Source: Methylotenera sp.
GTDB lineage: Bacteria > Pseudomonadota > Gammaproteobacteria > Burkholderiales > Methylophilaceae
Direction of reading: 5' to 3'
Length of the DNA stretch: 35,698 nt
Assembly: GCA_025351225.1 (NCBI GenBank)
Contig: JANXWL010000019.1
Span: 1 to 35,698, forward strand
How positions within the stretch are numbered: position 1 is the first letter of the stretch; every line of letters begins with the position of its first letter. Position numbers and translations under genes: made by a program. The notes under the pieces are model-generated. The model was given only the letters and a program-made list of their open reading frames with translations, had not been told where the DNA came from and searched no databases. Below, one piece after another: positions 19,014 through 27,195 of this stretch.

Positions 19014-19517
19014 ATGTCTAGCTCAGTCACACTAAAAGGTAACCCCGTTGAAGTTGCTGGCAATTTACCCAAAGTAGGCAGCACAGCTCCTAATTTTACG
19101 CTGGTGGATAAAGCACTAGCAGACGTTACCTTAGAGACTTTCGAAGGTAAGCGTAAAGTGCTTAATATATTTCCAAGCGTTGATACACCCACTTGTGCTG
19201 CGTCTATTCGCGCGTTCAACAAACTGGCGGCTGGTATGGATAATACCGTTGTGCTGAATATTTCTGCTGACTTGCCATTTGCGCAAACACGTTTTTGTGC
19301 GGCAGAAGGCATTGAAAATGTACAAAATTTATCTAGCATGCGCGGCCGCGACTTTTTAATGAATTACGGCGTACTGTTATTTACCAGCAAACTCGCAGGC
19401 CTGTGCGCCCGCGCAGTCATTGTGTTAGATGAAAAAAATGTGGTTAAACACGTAGAGTTAGTGCCAGAAATTGCTAACGAGCCAAACTACGATAGTGCTC
19501 TAGCCGCTTTAAAATAA
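19014..19517 (+). CDS. tpx: Thiol peroxidase Tpx
   Basis: 167 aa; [83 protein letters not shown]; Tpx-type active-site Cys and resolving Cys. Confidence 0.95.
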   Translation: MSSSVTLKGNPVEVAGNLPKVGSTAPNFTLVDKALADVTLETFEGKRKVLNIFPSVDTPTCAASIRAFNKLAAGMDNTVVLNISADLPFAQTRFCAAEGIENVQNLSSMRGRDFLMNYGVLLFTSKLAGLCARAVIVLDEKNVVKHVELVPEIANEPNYDSALAALK

Positions 19518-19531
19518 GTATAAAACCCAAT

Positions 19532-19560
19532 AAAAAAGCCAGCATTAGCTGGCTTTTTTT
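19532..19560. terminator. Bidirectional Rho-independent terminator between convergent tpx and MazG-like gene
   Basis: AAAAAAGCCAGC-ATTA-GCTGGCTTTTTTT. Confidence 0.9.
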
Positions 19561-19562
19561 GC

Positions 19563-19916
19563 TTATTCATATTGCGTGTATTTAGCATTACTGCCTTTGG
19601 CCTTTTCAACAGGATACTTCAGTGCATTTAGCGTAATTTTTTGATTAGCCGCTTCTATCAAATCAATCTTTAGCACTTCGGCAAGTCTTAATAAATACAC
19701 AAATGTATCAGCCAACTCATGGCTAACTGCTTCACGTTTTTCTGGCGTTAAGTGCTGGCTTTCTTGTGGTGTATCCCATTGAAAATGCTCAACTAATTCA
19801 GCCGCTTCAACAATCATCGCCATGGCTAAGTTTTTAGGTGTATGAAACTGCGCCCAATCACGCTCCATCACAAACGTATTAATTTTTGCACGTAAATCTT
19901 GTAAAGAATCCGCCAT
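19563..19916 (-). CDS. MazG-like nucleotide pyrophosphohydrolase
   Basis: 117 aa; RDWAQFHTPKNLAMAMIVEAAELVEHFQW ... EAVSHELADTFVYLLRLAEVL; EAAEL and ELAD metal-binding motifs of the MazG/dCTPase-like superfamily. Confidence 0.9.
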   Translation of the reverse strand: MADSLQDLRAKINTFVMERDWAQFHTPKNLAMAMIVEAAELVEHFQWDTPQESQHLTPEKREAVSHELADTFVYLLRLAEVLKIDLIEAANQKITLNALKYPVEKAKGSNAKYTQYE

Positions 19917-19985
19917 TATTTGTCCTTTCTGTTAGCTATTTTGTTTCGACATAACCTTAAGATTAGTCTGCACTGAAACTTCGGA

Positions 19986-21137
19986 CTAAAGTCCTTGTTT
20001 TCTGTTGCTACCAGCCACCATTTTAATTTCAAATAATCGGCATTCTAATGGTCCGTTAAACAGCGGTGTACGTTTGCTAGGCGTTAAGCGCATTAACTTT
20101 GGCAAGCGTAAATCATTGGTTAAAAAATAGGTATTCCAGCCTGCAAACTTGCGTTTTAATGCCTCGCCTATTTTGGGGTACAACAGGGCTAATTCTTCAT
20201 CTTCGCCAATACGCACGCCGTAAGGCGGGTTGGCTACCAGCACGCCGCTATCAGCAGGAGGCGGTACTTCGGTAATATTAGCTTGTGAAAGCTGTACCGC
20301 CTCTAGCAAGCCCGCCTCATCTAGATTTTGCTTGGCAATGCGCACAGCGCGTAAATCGCTATCGCTACCGTAAATTTTTTGAAAAGTCGTTGGTTTTGCA
20401 TTTTTTAGCGCGGTATTTTTAATTTTTTTCCACGTATCGCTTTCAAAATTTTTAAGTTTTTCAAAGCCAAAATCGCGGTTTAACCCAGGCGCAATATTCA
20501 GCGCCATCATAACTGCTTCAAGCAAAAACGTGCCGCTGCCACACATTGGGTCTAGCAGCGGCGTGCCTGCTTGCCAACCGCTTAATTGCAAAATGCCAGC
20601 GGCTAAATTCTCGCGCAAAGGCGCTTCTATACTGGCTTTGCGGTTACCACGCTGATACAAAGCAGCGCCCGATGTATCCACATAATACACATAAGCATCG
20701 GCCGTTAAATAAGCATGAATACGCACAGATGGATTTTTAGTGTCAATATAAGGCCGCGAATCAACCACTTGCCGAAACTTATCGCACACCGCGTCTTTAA
20801 TGCGTAGCGTGGCAAACTCTAGACTTTTTAATGGACATTTTACGCCAGTCACTTTCACCATAAAGTCATGTTTTACATCAAACCAGTTTGGCCAATTCAA
20901 TTTGTACGCGGCTTGGTATAGGTCATCTTCAGTTTCGTAATTGCCGCGCCCAATTTGCATAAGAATACGTGTGGCGATGCGCGAGTGCAAATTGGCGGCG
21001 TAGCATACGCTAAGCTCACCTGCAAAGCCAATACCACCATCAGTGGGCTTGATGTCTTTTGCGCCAGCAGCTTTAATTTCATCGGCTAGTAGTGATTCTA
21101 AGCCGCGCGGGCAAGTTGCAAAATATTGATTCATCAT
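19986..21137 (-). CDS. THUMP-domain class I SAM-dependent RNA methyltransferase (RlmL N-terminal-like / YcbY-type)
   Basis: 383 aa; YFATCPRGLESLLADEIKAAGA, LLDPMCGSGTFLLEAVMMALNIAPGLNR, VLVANPPYGVRIG motif. Confidence 0.92.
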   Translation of the reverse strand: MMNQYFATCPRGLESLLADEIKAAGAKDIKPTDGGIGFAGELSVCYAANLHSRIATRILMQIGRGNYETEDDLYQAAYKLNWPNWFDVKHDFMVKVTGVKCPLKSLEFATLRIKDAVCDKFRQVVDSRPYIDTKNPSVRIHAYLTADAYVYYVDTSGAALYQRGNRKASIEAPLRENLAAGILQLSGWQAGTPLLDPMCGSGTFLLEAVMMALNIAPGLNRDFGFEKLKNFESDTWKKIKNTALKNAKPTTFQKIYGSDSDLRAVRIAKQNLDEAGLLEAVQLSQANITEVPPPADSGVLVANPPYGVRIGEDEELALLYPKIGEALKRKFAGWNTYFLTNDLRLPKLMRLTPSKRTPLFNGPLECRLFEIKMVAGSNRKQGL

Positions 21138-21170
21138 GTTGGTTTATCCATTGTTTTATCTGGCCGTTGT

Positions 21171-21992
21171 TTATTTAGGCATTACAAATCGCTCTAGCGT
21201 GTTCCAAAAAAACTGTCTATTGTTATTGGTATTATGTTCGCACAGCTTGTCTACAAAACTTAAAAATTCTATTTTGTGATTGTGTTCGAGCATTTTGGCA
21301 CGCGCGCGCAAGCTAGCAATGTTTAAATCGGGCGTTTGTTTAAAGCCAAAAACTACAATATTGCCAGGTTTTCCTGTGGGTAGCATTAGGATTTGATTGT
21401 TAAAACTACGCTCGATACGCTGCAAATAACTATCAAAATTTTTATCGCTGCCCCACAAATTAATCACAAAAATGCCGTTTAGTGTAAGCGCTTTTTCGCA
21501 AACATCAAAAAAATCTTGGCTACAAAAATCAGGTGGAATACCATGCGCATCAAAGGCATCAATCATTAGGCAATCAGCACTTTGTTGATTTTCAGCCAAA
21601 TAAACTAGGCCGTCGCCTTGTATAACGTTTAACCGCGCGTCGTTATCTGGCACGGCAAAATGACTGCGTGCAATATTAATAATTTGCGGATTAATTTCAA
21701 TGATTGTTTGCGATATTTTTGGACAAAACTGGTAAACATATTTAGGTACAGAGCCGCCACCCAAGCCGATTGTTAACACATTTTTTATAGCATCTGAAAA
21801 CAGCAAAAAGCCCATCATGCCGCGTGTGTAAGCAAGATCTAGCTCGAAAGGTGACTTCACCTTCATGCTACTTTGAATAGTTACAGAGCCTAAATGCAGC
21901 GAGCGTATGCCGTTGGTTTCGGTCACTTCAACGATACTATCATTGCTAACACTTTTATGAATCTTACGGTTAAACCTCAGCATTATCTTCAA
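21171..21992 (-). CDS. Spermidine synthase-like (polyamine aminopropyltransferase fold) protein
   Basis: 273 aa; NVLTIGLGGGSVPKYVYQFCPKISQTIIEINPQIINIARSHFAVPDNDARLNVIQGDGLVYLAENQQSADCLMIDAFDAHGIP. Overlaps the upstream RNase gene by 23 bp unless the internal MLRF start is used. Confidence 0.8.
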   Translation of the reverse strand: MKIMLRFNRKIHKSVSNDSIVEVTETNGIRSLHLGSVTIQSSMKVKSPFELDLAYTRGMMGFLLFSDAIKNVLTIGLGGGSVPKYVYQFCPKISQTIIEINPQIINIARSHFAVPDNDARLNVIQGDGLVYLAENQQSADCLMIDAFDAHGIPPDFCSQDFFDVCEKALTLNGIFVINLWGSDKNFDSYLQRIERSFNNQILMLPTGKPGNIVVFGFKQTPDLNIASLRARAKMLEHNHKIEFLSFVDKLCEHNTNNNRQFFWNTLERFVMPK

Positions 21993-23874
21993 CTACAGTA
22001 ACTGACTCTACTTCACCCACACTGGCTTCGACTACGCTCTTAAACTTGCAATTCAGCTCCATCAACAATGTATCGATGTGTTTGATTTCTAATAATACTT
22101 TGGTACCGACTTTAAGCTCTGGCAAGCTGGGCACTTTGGTAATATAAAACAGTCCATCAATTTTGACTAAATTATCGCGCCAAACCACAGCGGTGATTTC
22201 AGTCAGTTTTTCTTGAATCAAATATTGCAAACTCCAGTAACGTTCCATACGGGTTTGAAACTCACTATACGCACTATACGTTTGGTCAAAATTGCGCATA
22301 ATCACGTTCAACTTGCCATCTTTTTCGTTGTAGGGCGCAGGCTCGCCGCTAAGCATGGCAATTAATTGACGCTGATTGATTAAATCGACCGCGCGACGTA
22401 GTGGCGAAGTAGACCACGAGTACTGCGCTACACCTAAGCCTTGGTGAGGCTCTGCTTTACTGGTCATAAATACTTTGCCACCTGTTTGCGCGCGATAAAT
22501 GCCCGCAATTTCAGCCTCTTTAAGCTGTCCTCCCCAGTGGCTATTGGCATAAATCATCAGTTCCGCCACCAGCTTGTCCATTGGCGATCCGCGTTCGCGC
22601 GCGACAATTTTTACAATGCTGTCTGTAACATAAAAGTTGTAATCAATCTGAGGAGCTTGATTAGGGTTGGCTTTGCCGCGCGCTTTTTCTAAACTGGTTG
22701 CTAAGCCAAATAGCAGCTTAAGTCGCGCCCAGTATGGATGGCTGCTGTCTGCATCTAGCGTGCTCTCATTAAAAAATGGCTCTAGCGCATCGTGACGCAA
22801 GTTATCGGCTATTTTAATTTTTTCTAAGCGTGTTTCATGTCTAACAATTTCAAATTCAGGCGTTACTTCTACATATAAACTCAAGGCAGGCTTGGTTTCA
22901 CCCGCATCTAAGCTAAATGGCTTAACGACATCTTCAGGCAGCATGGTGATTTTATTGCCTGGCATGTAAACAGTGGATAAGCGGCTTAATACAATTGCGT
23001 CTAAAGTAGAGTCAACAGGCACACCAAGCGCAGGCGCAGCAATATGAATGCCCACACGGGTATTGCCATTGCTTAAACTTTCTAAACTAAACGCATCGTC
23101 AATCTCGGTGGTGGTGGCATCGTCAATACTAAAGCAAGCCGCACTGGCAAGCGGCAAGTCGTCTGCAAACGTGCTTAACTCATAAGGCGGAAACGCAGTG
23201 CCAGCTTTACCCGCGTTATCTGGAAACATTTCTCGCAAAAAGGCACCAAGGTGATAATCGTGTGCGTTAGCAATTAAGCCGCAATCAGCCATAACACTTA
23301 ACGCCAGTCGGCCCGAACTCTGCGCGGCTTCGTCAATCGCTTTCCATTCCAAGGAGTTTTTATCGGGGTTGTAAATCAGTGCATCAGTTTTTGCGGCAAA
23401 ACCTTCTGGCAACTCTTTATTGTTTAGCATCACAACCCAGCTCGCCATTTGTTTGGCTTGCAATTTCTTGCGTTCAACGGCAGCCAGTGCAAGCTTTAAA
23501 GTTTCTGCAGGTGCGGCTTTGTAGCGACCTTTGCCCTTGCGGTAGAAATACATGGGCGCAGAATGTAGCTTAATGGCGATAGCAGCCGCTTGCACGCTGC
23601 TAGGCTTTGCGCTAAAATAATTCGCAGCCAAATCGGCAAAACTAAATTCTGGCTCGCCGCAGCATTCCCACACAAAATCTAAATCTAAAGCATTAGCCTC
23701 TAGCGTTGCGGCTTCTAAAAAACCTGCCAGCGCAGATTCAAAACGTAGCAACACATTGGCCGCTTTAATTTTGCTGCGCTTGCCACTGGTCGATTCCACT
23801 TGCAATGCGGCATCGGTCTCGCTCATTATTGCGGCCGCCTTAAAACTGCCATCTTCTTCGTATAACACATTCAT
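21970..23874 (-). CDS. RNase II-family (RNB domain) exoribonuclease
   Basis: 634 aa; ACFSIDDATTTEIDDAFSLESLSNGNTRVGIHIAAPALGVP, TVYMPGNKITMLPEDVVKPFSLDAGETKPALSLYVEV, YSWSTSPLRRAVDLINQRQL. Confidence 0.92.
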   Translation of the reverse strand: MNVLYEEDGSFKAAAIMSETDAALQVESTSGKRSKIKAANVLLRFESALAGFLEAATLEANALDLDFVWECCGEPEFSFADLAANYFSAKPSSVQAAAIAIKLHSAPMYFYRKGKGRYKAAPAETLKLALAAVERKKLQAKQMASWVVMLNNKELPEGFAAKTDALIYNPDKNSLEWKAIDEAAQSSGRLALSVMADCGLIANAHDYHLGAFLREMFPDNAGKAGTAFPPYELSTFADDLPLASAACFSIDDATTTEIDDAFSLESLSNGNTRVGIHIAAPALGVPVDSTLDAIVLSRLSTVYMPGNKITMLPEDVVKPFSLDAGETKPALSLYVEVTPEFEIVRHETRLEKIKIADNLRHDALEPFFNESTLDADSSHPYWARLKLLFGLATSLEKARGKANPNQAPQIDYNFYVTDSIVKIVARERGSPMDKLVAELMIYANSHWGGQLKEAEIAGIYRAQTGGKVFMTSKAEPHQGLGVAQYSWSTSPLRRAVDLINQRQLIAMLSGEPAPYNEKDGKLNVIMRNFDQTYSAYSEFQTRMERYWSLQYLIQEKLTEITAVVWRDNLVKIDGLFYITKVPSLPELKVGTKVLLEIKHIDTLLMELNCKFKSVVEASVGEVESVTVVEDNAEV

Positions 23875-24099
23875 TTATTTGAGATTTTCTTATCGGTGAT
23901 ATTCATAGAGCCGTCATTAGCTCACATTTATTAAGCACAGTGTCAATTTACAATTGTTTACTATGGTGTAATTAATAAAAGTGATTTAATAATGGTGTAA
24001 TAAAATTGAAAATTATAAATATTTTACAAAACATGTAATTTTAATGTTTTCTAACTAATTAAGCTCGCTAATTTCAATCATTTTTCAAAAGGACACATA

Positions 24100-25119
24100 A
24101 TGAATACTAATAAAGTTCTACTACTTGCAGTTATGTCTACATTAACTGTTAGTTGCGCTACGCAACGTACAGCAGGCGGCTTGGTTGATACCAACAACCA
24201 ATACGCCACTAGCAACAACGTTACTGCGCCGCCATCAGCCAAGCCTGGTGAATGCTATGTTAATTTGCACACTAAACCAGTGACTGAGCAAACCTCACAA
24301 CAAGTACTAAAACGCGCGGCTAGCCAAAAAATTGAGATTGTGCCTGCAAGCTACGCCACTGGCGAAGAAACAGTACTAATTAAACCAGCAGGTACGCGCT
24401 TAGAAGTAGTGCCAGCCGTTTACGAACCTGCAGAAGAGCAAGTTCTAGTAAAACCAGTTGGCAAACGCCTAGTGCCAGTTGACGCTGTATTTGAGGATAA
24501 GTCAGAACAGGTATTAGTTACAGCTGCTTCAACCTATTGGAAGCGCAGCACCGTTGCAGAGGCATCTAATAGTGGTGCAAAAGAGCAAATTGCTGGCGAT
24601 GATGGTTATGTAATGTGTCTGATTGAAAAGCCTGCAGTGTATAAAGCAGTCACTAAACGTGTAATGGTTACTGGCCCTAGTAGCCGCGAGGAAGTTATTC
24701 CTGCCGAATACACGACTGTGCGTAAAACTGTTTTAAAAACCCCTGCAACTACGCGTGAAGTAGCAGTGCCTGCCGAATATGCTAAAGTAAAAACAACTAA
24801 ACTGGTTAGCCCTGCCGCTGAGAAAATTACCGAGATTCCTGCAGAGTACGAGACTGTGACCTCAACAAAAACGGTTTCTGCAGACAAATGGGAATGGCGT
24901 CGTATTTTATGCGCAACCAATTCAACGCCTGCAAAACTGCAAGAAATTGAATCTGCGTTATTGGCTGCTGGCCAAAACCCAGGCACGGTTGATGGCGTTG
25001 TAGATAGTAATACTTTATCTGCGCTACAAGCTTACCAAGCCAGCAAAGGCTTGCCAGTTGATCATGGTCGCTATATCAATATAGACACAGTTAAATCATT
25101 GGGTGTTGCACCACAATAA
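24100..25119 (+). CDS. Lipoprotein with internal repeats and C-terminal peptidoglycan-binding-like domain
   Basis: Lipobox-like LTVSC; repeated VPAxYxxxxexVLvkPaxxR units; C-terminal LQEIESALLAAGQNPGTVDGVVDSNTLSALQAYQASKGLPVD resembles PG_binding_1. Confidence 0.78.
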   Translation: MNTNKVLLLAVMSTLTVSCATQRTAGGLVDTNNQYATSNNVTAPPSAKPGECYVNLHTKPVTEQTSQQVLKRAASQKIEIVPASYATGEETVLIKPAGTRLEVVPAVYEPAEEQVLVKPVGKRLVPVDAVFEDKSEQVLVTAASTYWKRSTVAEASNSGAKEQIAGDDGYVMCLIEKPAVYKAVTKRVMVTGPSSREEVIPAEYTTVRKTVLKTPATTREVAVPAEYAKVKTTKLVSPAAEKITEIPAEYETVTSTKTVSADKWEWRRILCATNSTPAKLQEIESALLAAGQNPGTVDGVVDSNTLSALQAYQASKGLPVDHGRYINIDTVKSLGVAPQ

Positions 25120-25186
25120 CTAAAAAATTATAGTGCGGCATTAAAATCGTGATTTAATAAACAAAAATAACTCACTTTTGTGATTT

Positions 25187-25216
25187 AATAGGGCTCTTAG
25201 AAGCCCTATTTTTTTA
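25187..25216 (+). terminator. Rho-independent terminator after the lipoprotein gene
   Basis: AATAGGGCT-CTTAGA-AGCCCTATT followed by TTTTTT; lies 12 bp upstream of the next ORF. Confidence 0.85.
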
Positions 25217-25227
25217 CCTTAATTTTT

Positions 25228-26244
25228 ATGGACAATCGCATTCCTGTTACGTTACTGACTGGCTTTTTAGGCAGTGGTAAAACCACACTTTTAAATCACT
25301 TATTAAATCATCCGCAAATGAAAGACAGCGCGGTGATTATTAACGAAATTGGTACAACGGGCTTAGATCACATACTTGCCACGCAAGTCGATAGCGAACA
25401 GATTGCCGATAACACCGTGTTATTAAGCAGCGGTTGTGTGTGTTGCACCCTTAAAAATGAGCTGGCCGATACCATGCGCGATTTATTTTTTAAGCGTGCA
25501 CTACAAGCCATTCCGCAATTTAATCGCATCGTGATTGAAACGACAGGTATGGCCGATCCTGGGCCTATTTTAGCCAATTTAATGAATGAACCTGTGATTG
25601 AAAGTGTGTTTAGGTTAGATGCAGTTATAGTAACAATTGACTGCGAATATGGCTTTGATCAGCTAGAAAAATACATTGAAGCACGTAAACAAGCGGCGAT
25701 GGCCGATGTGTTATTGCTGACAAAAACAGACTTAGCTACGCCAGAACAAGTAACGAATCTGAAAGAAAAACTCATTACTATTAATGCTGGTGCAACCCAG
25801 CATAAAATATTACATGGCCAAATAGAACCCGATTTTATCATTGATGTTGGGCTGTTTGACCCAAGTGGAAAGCACGCAGAACCCCAACGCTGGTTACGCG
25901 CGCCCGTTAAACTTACCAACAGCAAGCCAACTTTCATGCTAAAAAATCAGCATGATGAAATAGCAAGTTTCACCATCACCCTACCCAGTCCGATTAGCTG
26001 GCGCGATTTAAAACCAGTCATTCTAAAACTCTGCCAAAAGCATGGCGAAGGCTTGTTGCGGCTAAAAGGCATTATCCACGCAGCAGATTTAGATGACCCA
26101 ATCGCCATACACGCCGTGCATTTTACGCCCTACCCGCCCACTGAGCTGGAAGGCTGGATTGAAGATGAACCAACGAATCGTATTGTGATTATTGGCAAAG
26201 GCTTAAATGAAGCAGCGATTAGAAAAATGCTGACACAAGTTTAA
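25228..26244 (+). CDS. COG0523 (CobW/P47K/YjiA-like) GTPase, putative metallochaperone
   Basis: 338 aa; LLTGFLGSGKTTLLNHLL Walker A, SSGCVCCTLKNEL (CxCC), ETTGMADPGPI, LLLTKTDLA, CobW C-terminal region. Confidence 0.93.
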   Translation: MDNRIPVTLLTGFLGSGKTTLLNHLLNHPQMKDSAVIINEIGTTGLDHILATQVDSEQIADNTVLLSSGCVCCTLKNELADTMRDLFFKRALQAIPQFNRIVIETTGMADPGPILANLMNEPVIESVFRLDAVIVTIDCEYGFDQLEKYIEARKQAAMADVLLLTKTDLATPEQVTNLKEKLITINAGATQHKILHGQIEPDFIIDVGLFDPSGKHAEPQRWLRAPVKLTNSKPTFMLKNQHDEIASFTITLPSPISWRDLKPVILKLCQKHGEGLLRLKGIIHAADLDDPIAIHAVHFTPYPPTELEGWIEDEPTNRIVIIGKGLNEAAIRKMLTQV

Positions 26245-26280
26245 AACCAACTTTAGAGCAAGGCTTTATTGCTTGGTTTT
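26243..26280. terminator. Possible imperfect bidirectional hairpin between convergent genes
   Basis: AAAACCAA..GCAA-loop-TTGC.TTGGTTTT with a 7-nt bulge; extends into the 3' end of the minus-strand ORF, so weak. Confidence 0.3.
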
Positions 26281-27195
26281 GTAATTTGTACCAAAAAATT
26301 CCTGCATTAAAAAATCTTCCAGCTCCGCGCTATCCTCAAGCCGCGCCGACTTGCTAATGGTGCGGCCTAAACGCTGCGATTCCCAATCAAAATCGCCCTG
26401 ATAATGCTGGCGAATAATGGCAATCATACGGCGAATCATTAGCAGTCGCACGTCTTGGCCATTTTTGGCTTCCACATCAAAAAACTCGCGGCGGGCGTTA
26501 CTCACGCTGCTGGTCCAACCCAAAAATGAGAAGTTTGCACTGCTGCTGCTTAAATTGGTAATTTCAAAAATGCCATTGGTACCATTATTAAAGTTGCTTT
26601 TAATGCGCGCATCACGTTTAGCTTCCTCAGATAGTCCTTGTTCAGCCGCTGCAGCGGCAGCATTTTGACGTGCTGCGTCTGATTCACTCGCTTCGCGTTG
26701 CGTGCGACGCTGTGCGATATATTCTGCCATATCATTTGGTGCGTCAGTAGGTGTTGGTTGCGGCACTTGGGGCTTAGATGATAGCGGAGGCGTTGCTGGC
26801 ACTTGTTGCTGGCTTGGGCGCGGTGTTGTTAATACTTTAGGCACAGAAAAGTCATTAGCTTTTGGCTTGCTGGCTGGGCTGTTTGGCTTTTTGGCGATTA
26901 CTGTGGGTTTCGGCTCTGGTGGAATCTCGGCAGGCGTTGTTGGTAAGGGTTCAGCTGGCATTTTTGTTTGTGGTTTTGGCGCTAAACTCACCTCAATCGT
27001 CGTTCTAGACGCGCTAGGTTTCATGTCAATTTTCGGCACTATCAATAGTAAAACCAGCAAGTGCACAACAATAGATAGTACTAGTGCCAGCAAAGTATTG
27101 CGGCTGATACTCAAGCGTATATGCTTGTCACCTAGCGGTTTAGCTAAAAATTCGTCCCTGCTGTTATCCATTATTAACGACTTAAATCTGCCCAC
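26266..27195 (-). CDS. TonB-like N-terminal TM/proline-rich protein with uncharacterised C-terminal domain (likely start MDNSRDEF, about 27171)
   Basis: NTLLALVLSIVVHLLVLLLIVPKIDMKPSASRTTIEVSLAPKPQTKMPAEPLPTTPAEIPPEPKP; TonB/TolA-like N-terminus; C-terminus RREFFDVEAKNGQDVRLLMIRRMIAIIRQHYQGDFDW not recognised. Confidence 0.7.
   Translation of the reverse strand: MGRFKSLIMDNSRDEFLAKPLGDKHIRLSISRNTLLALVLSIVVHLLVLLLIVPKIDMKPSASRTTIEVSLAPKPQTKMPAEPLPTTPAEIPPEPKPTVIAKKPNSPASKPKANDFSVPKVLTTPRPSQQQVPATPPLSSKPQVPQPTPTDAPNDMAEYIAQRRTQREASESDAARQNAAAAAAEQGLSEEAKRDARIKSNFNNGTNGIFEITNLSSSSANFSFLGWTSSVSNARREFFDVEAKNGQDVRLLMIRRMIAIIRQHYQGDFDWESQRLGRTISKSARLEDSAELEDFLMQEFFGTNYKTKQ

Noticed and set aside
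19980-19999. Small inverted repeat GGACT-AA-AGTCC near the rlmL-like stop as a terminator
   Set aside because: Only a 5-bp stem with a 2-nt loop and it overlaps coding sequence; too weak.
25228-26244. Grouping the COG0523 GTPase with the metal ABC operon as one system
   Set aside because: They are about 16 kb apart with many unrelated genes and terminators between; any zinc link is family-level only.
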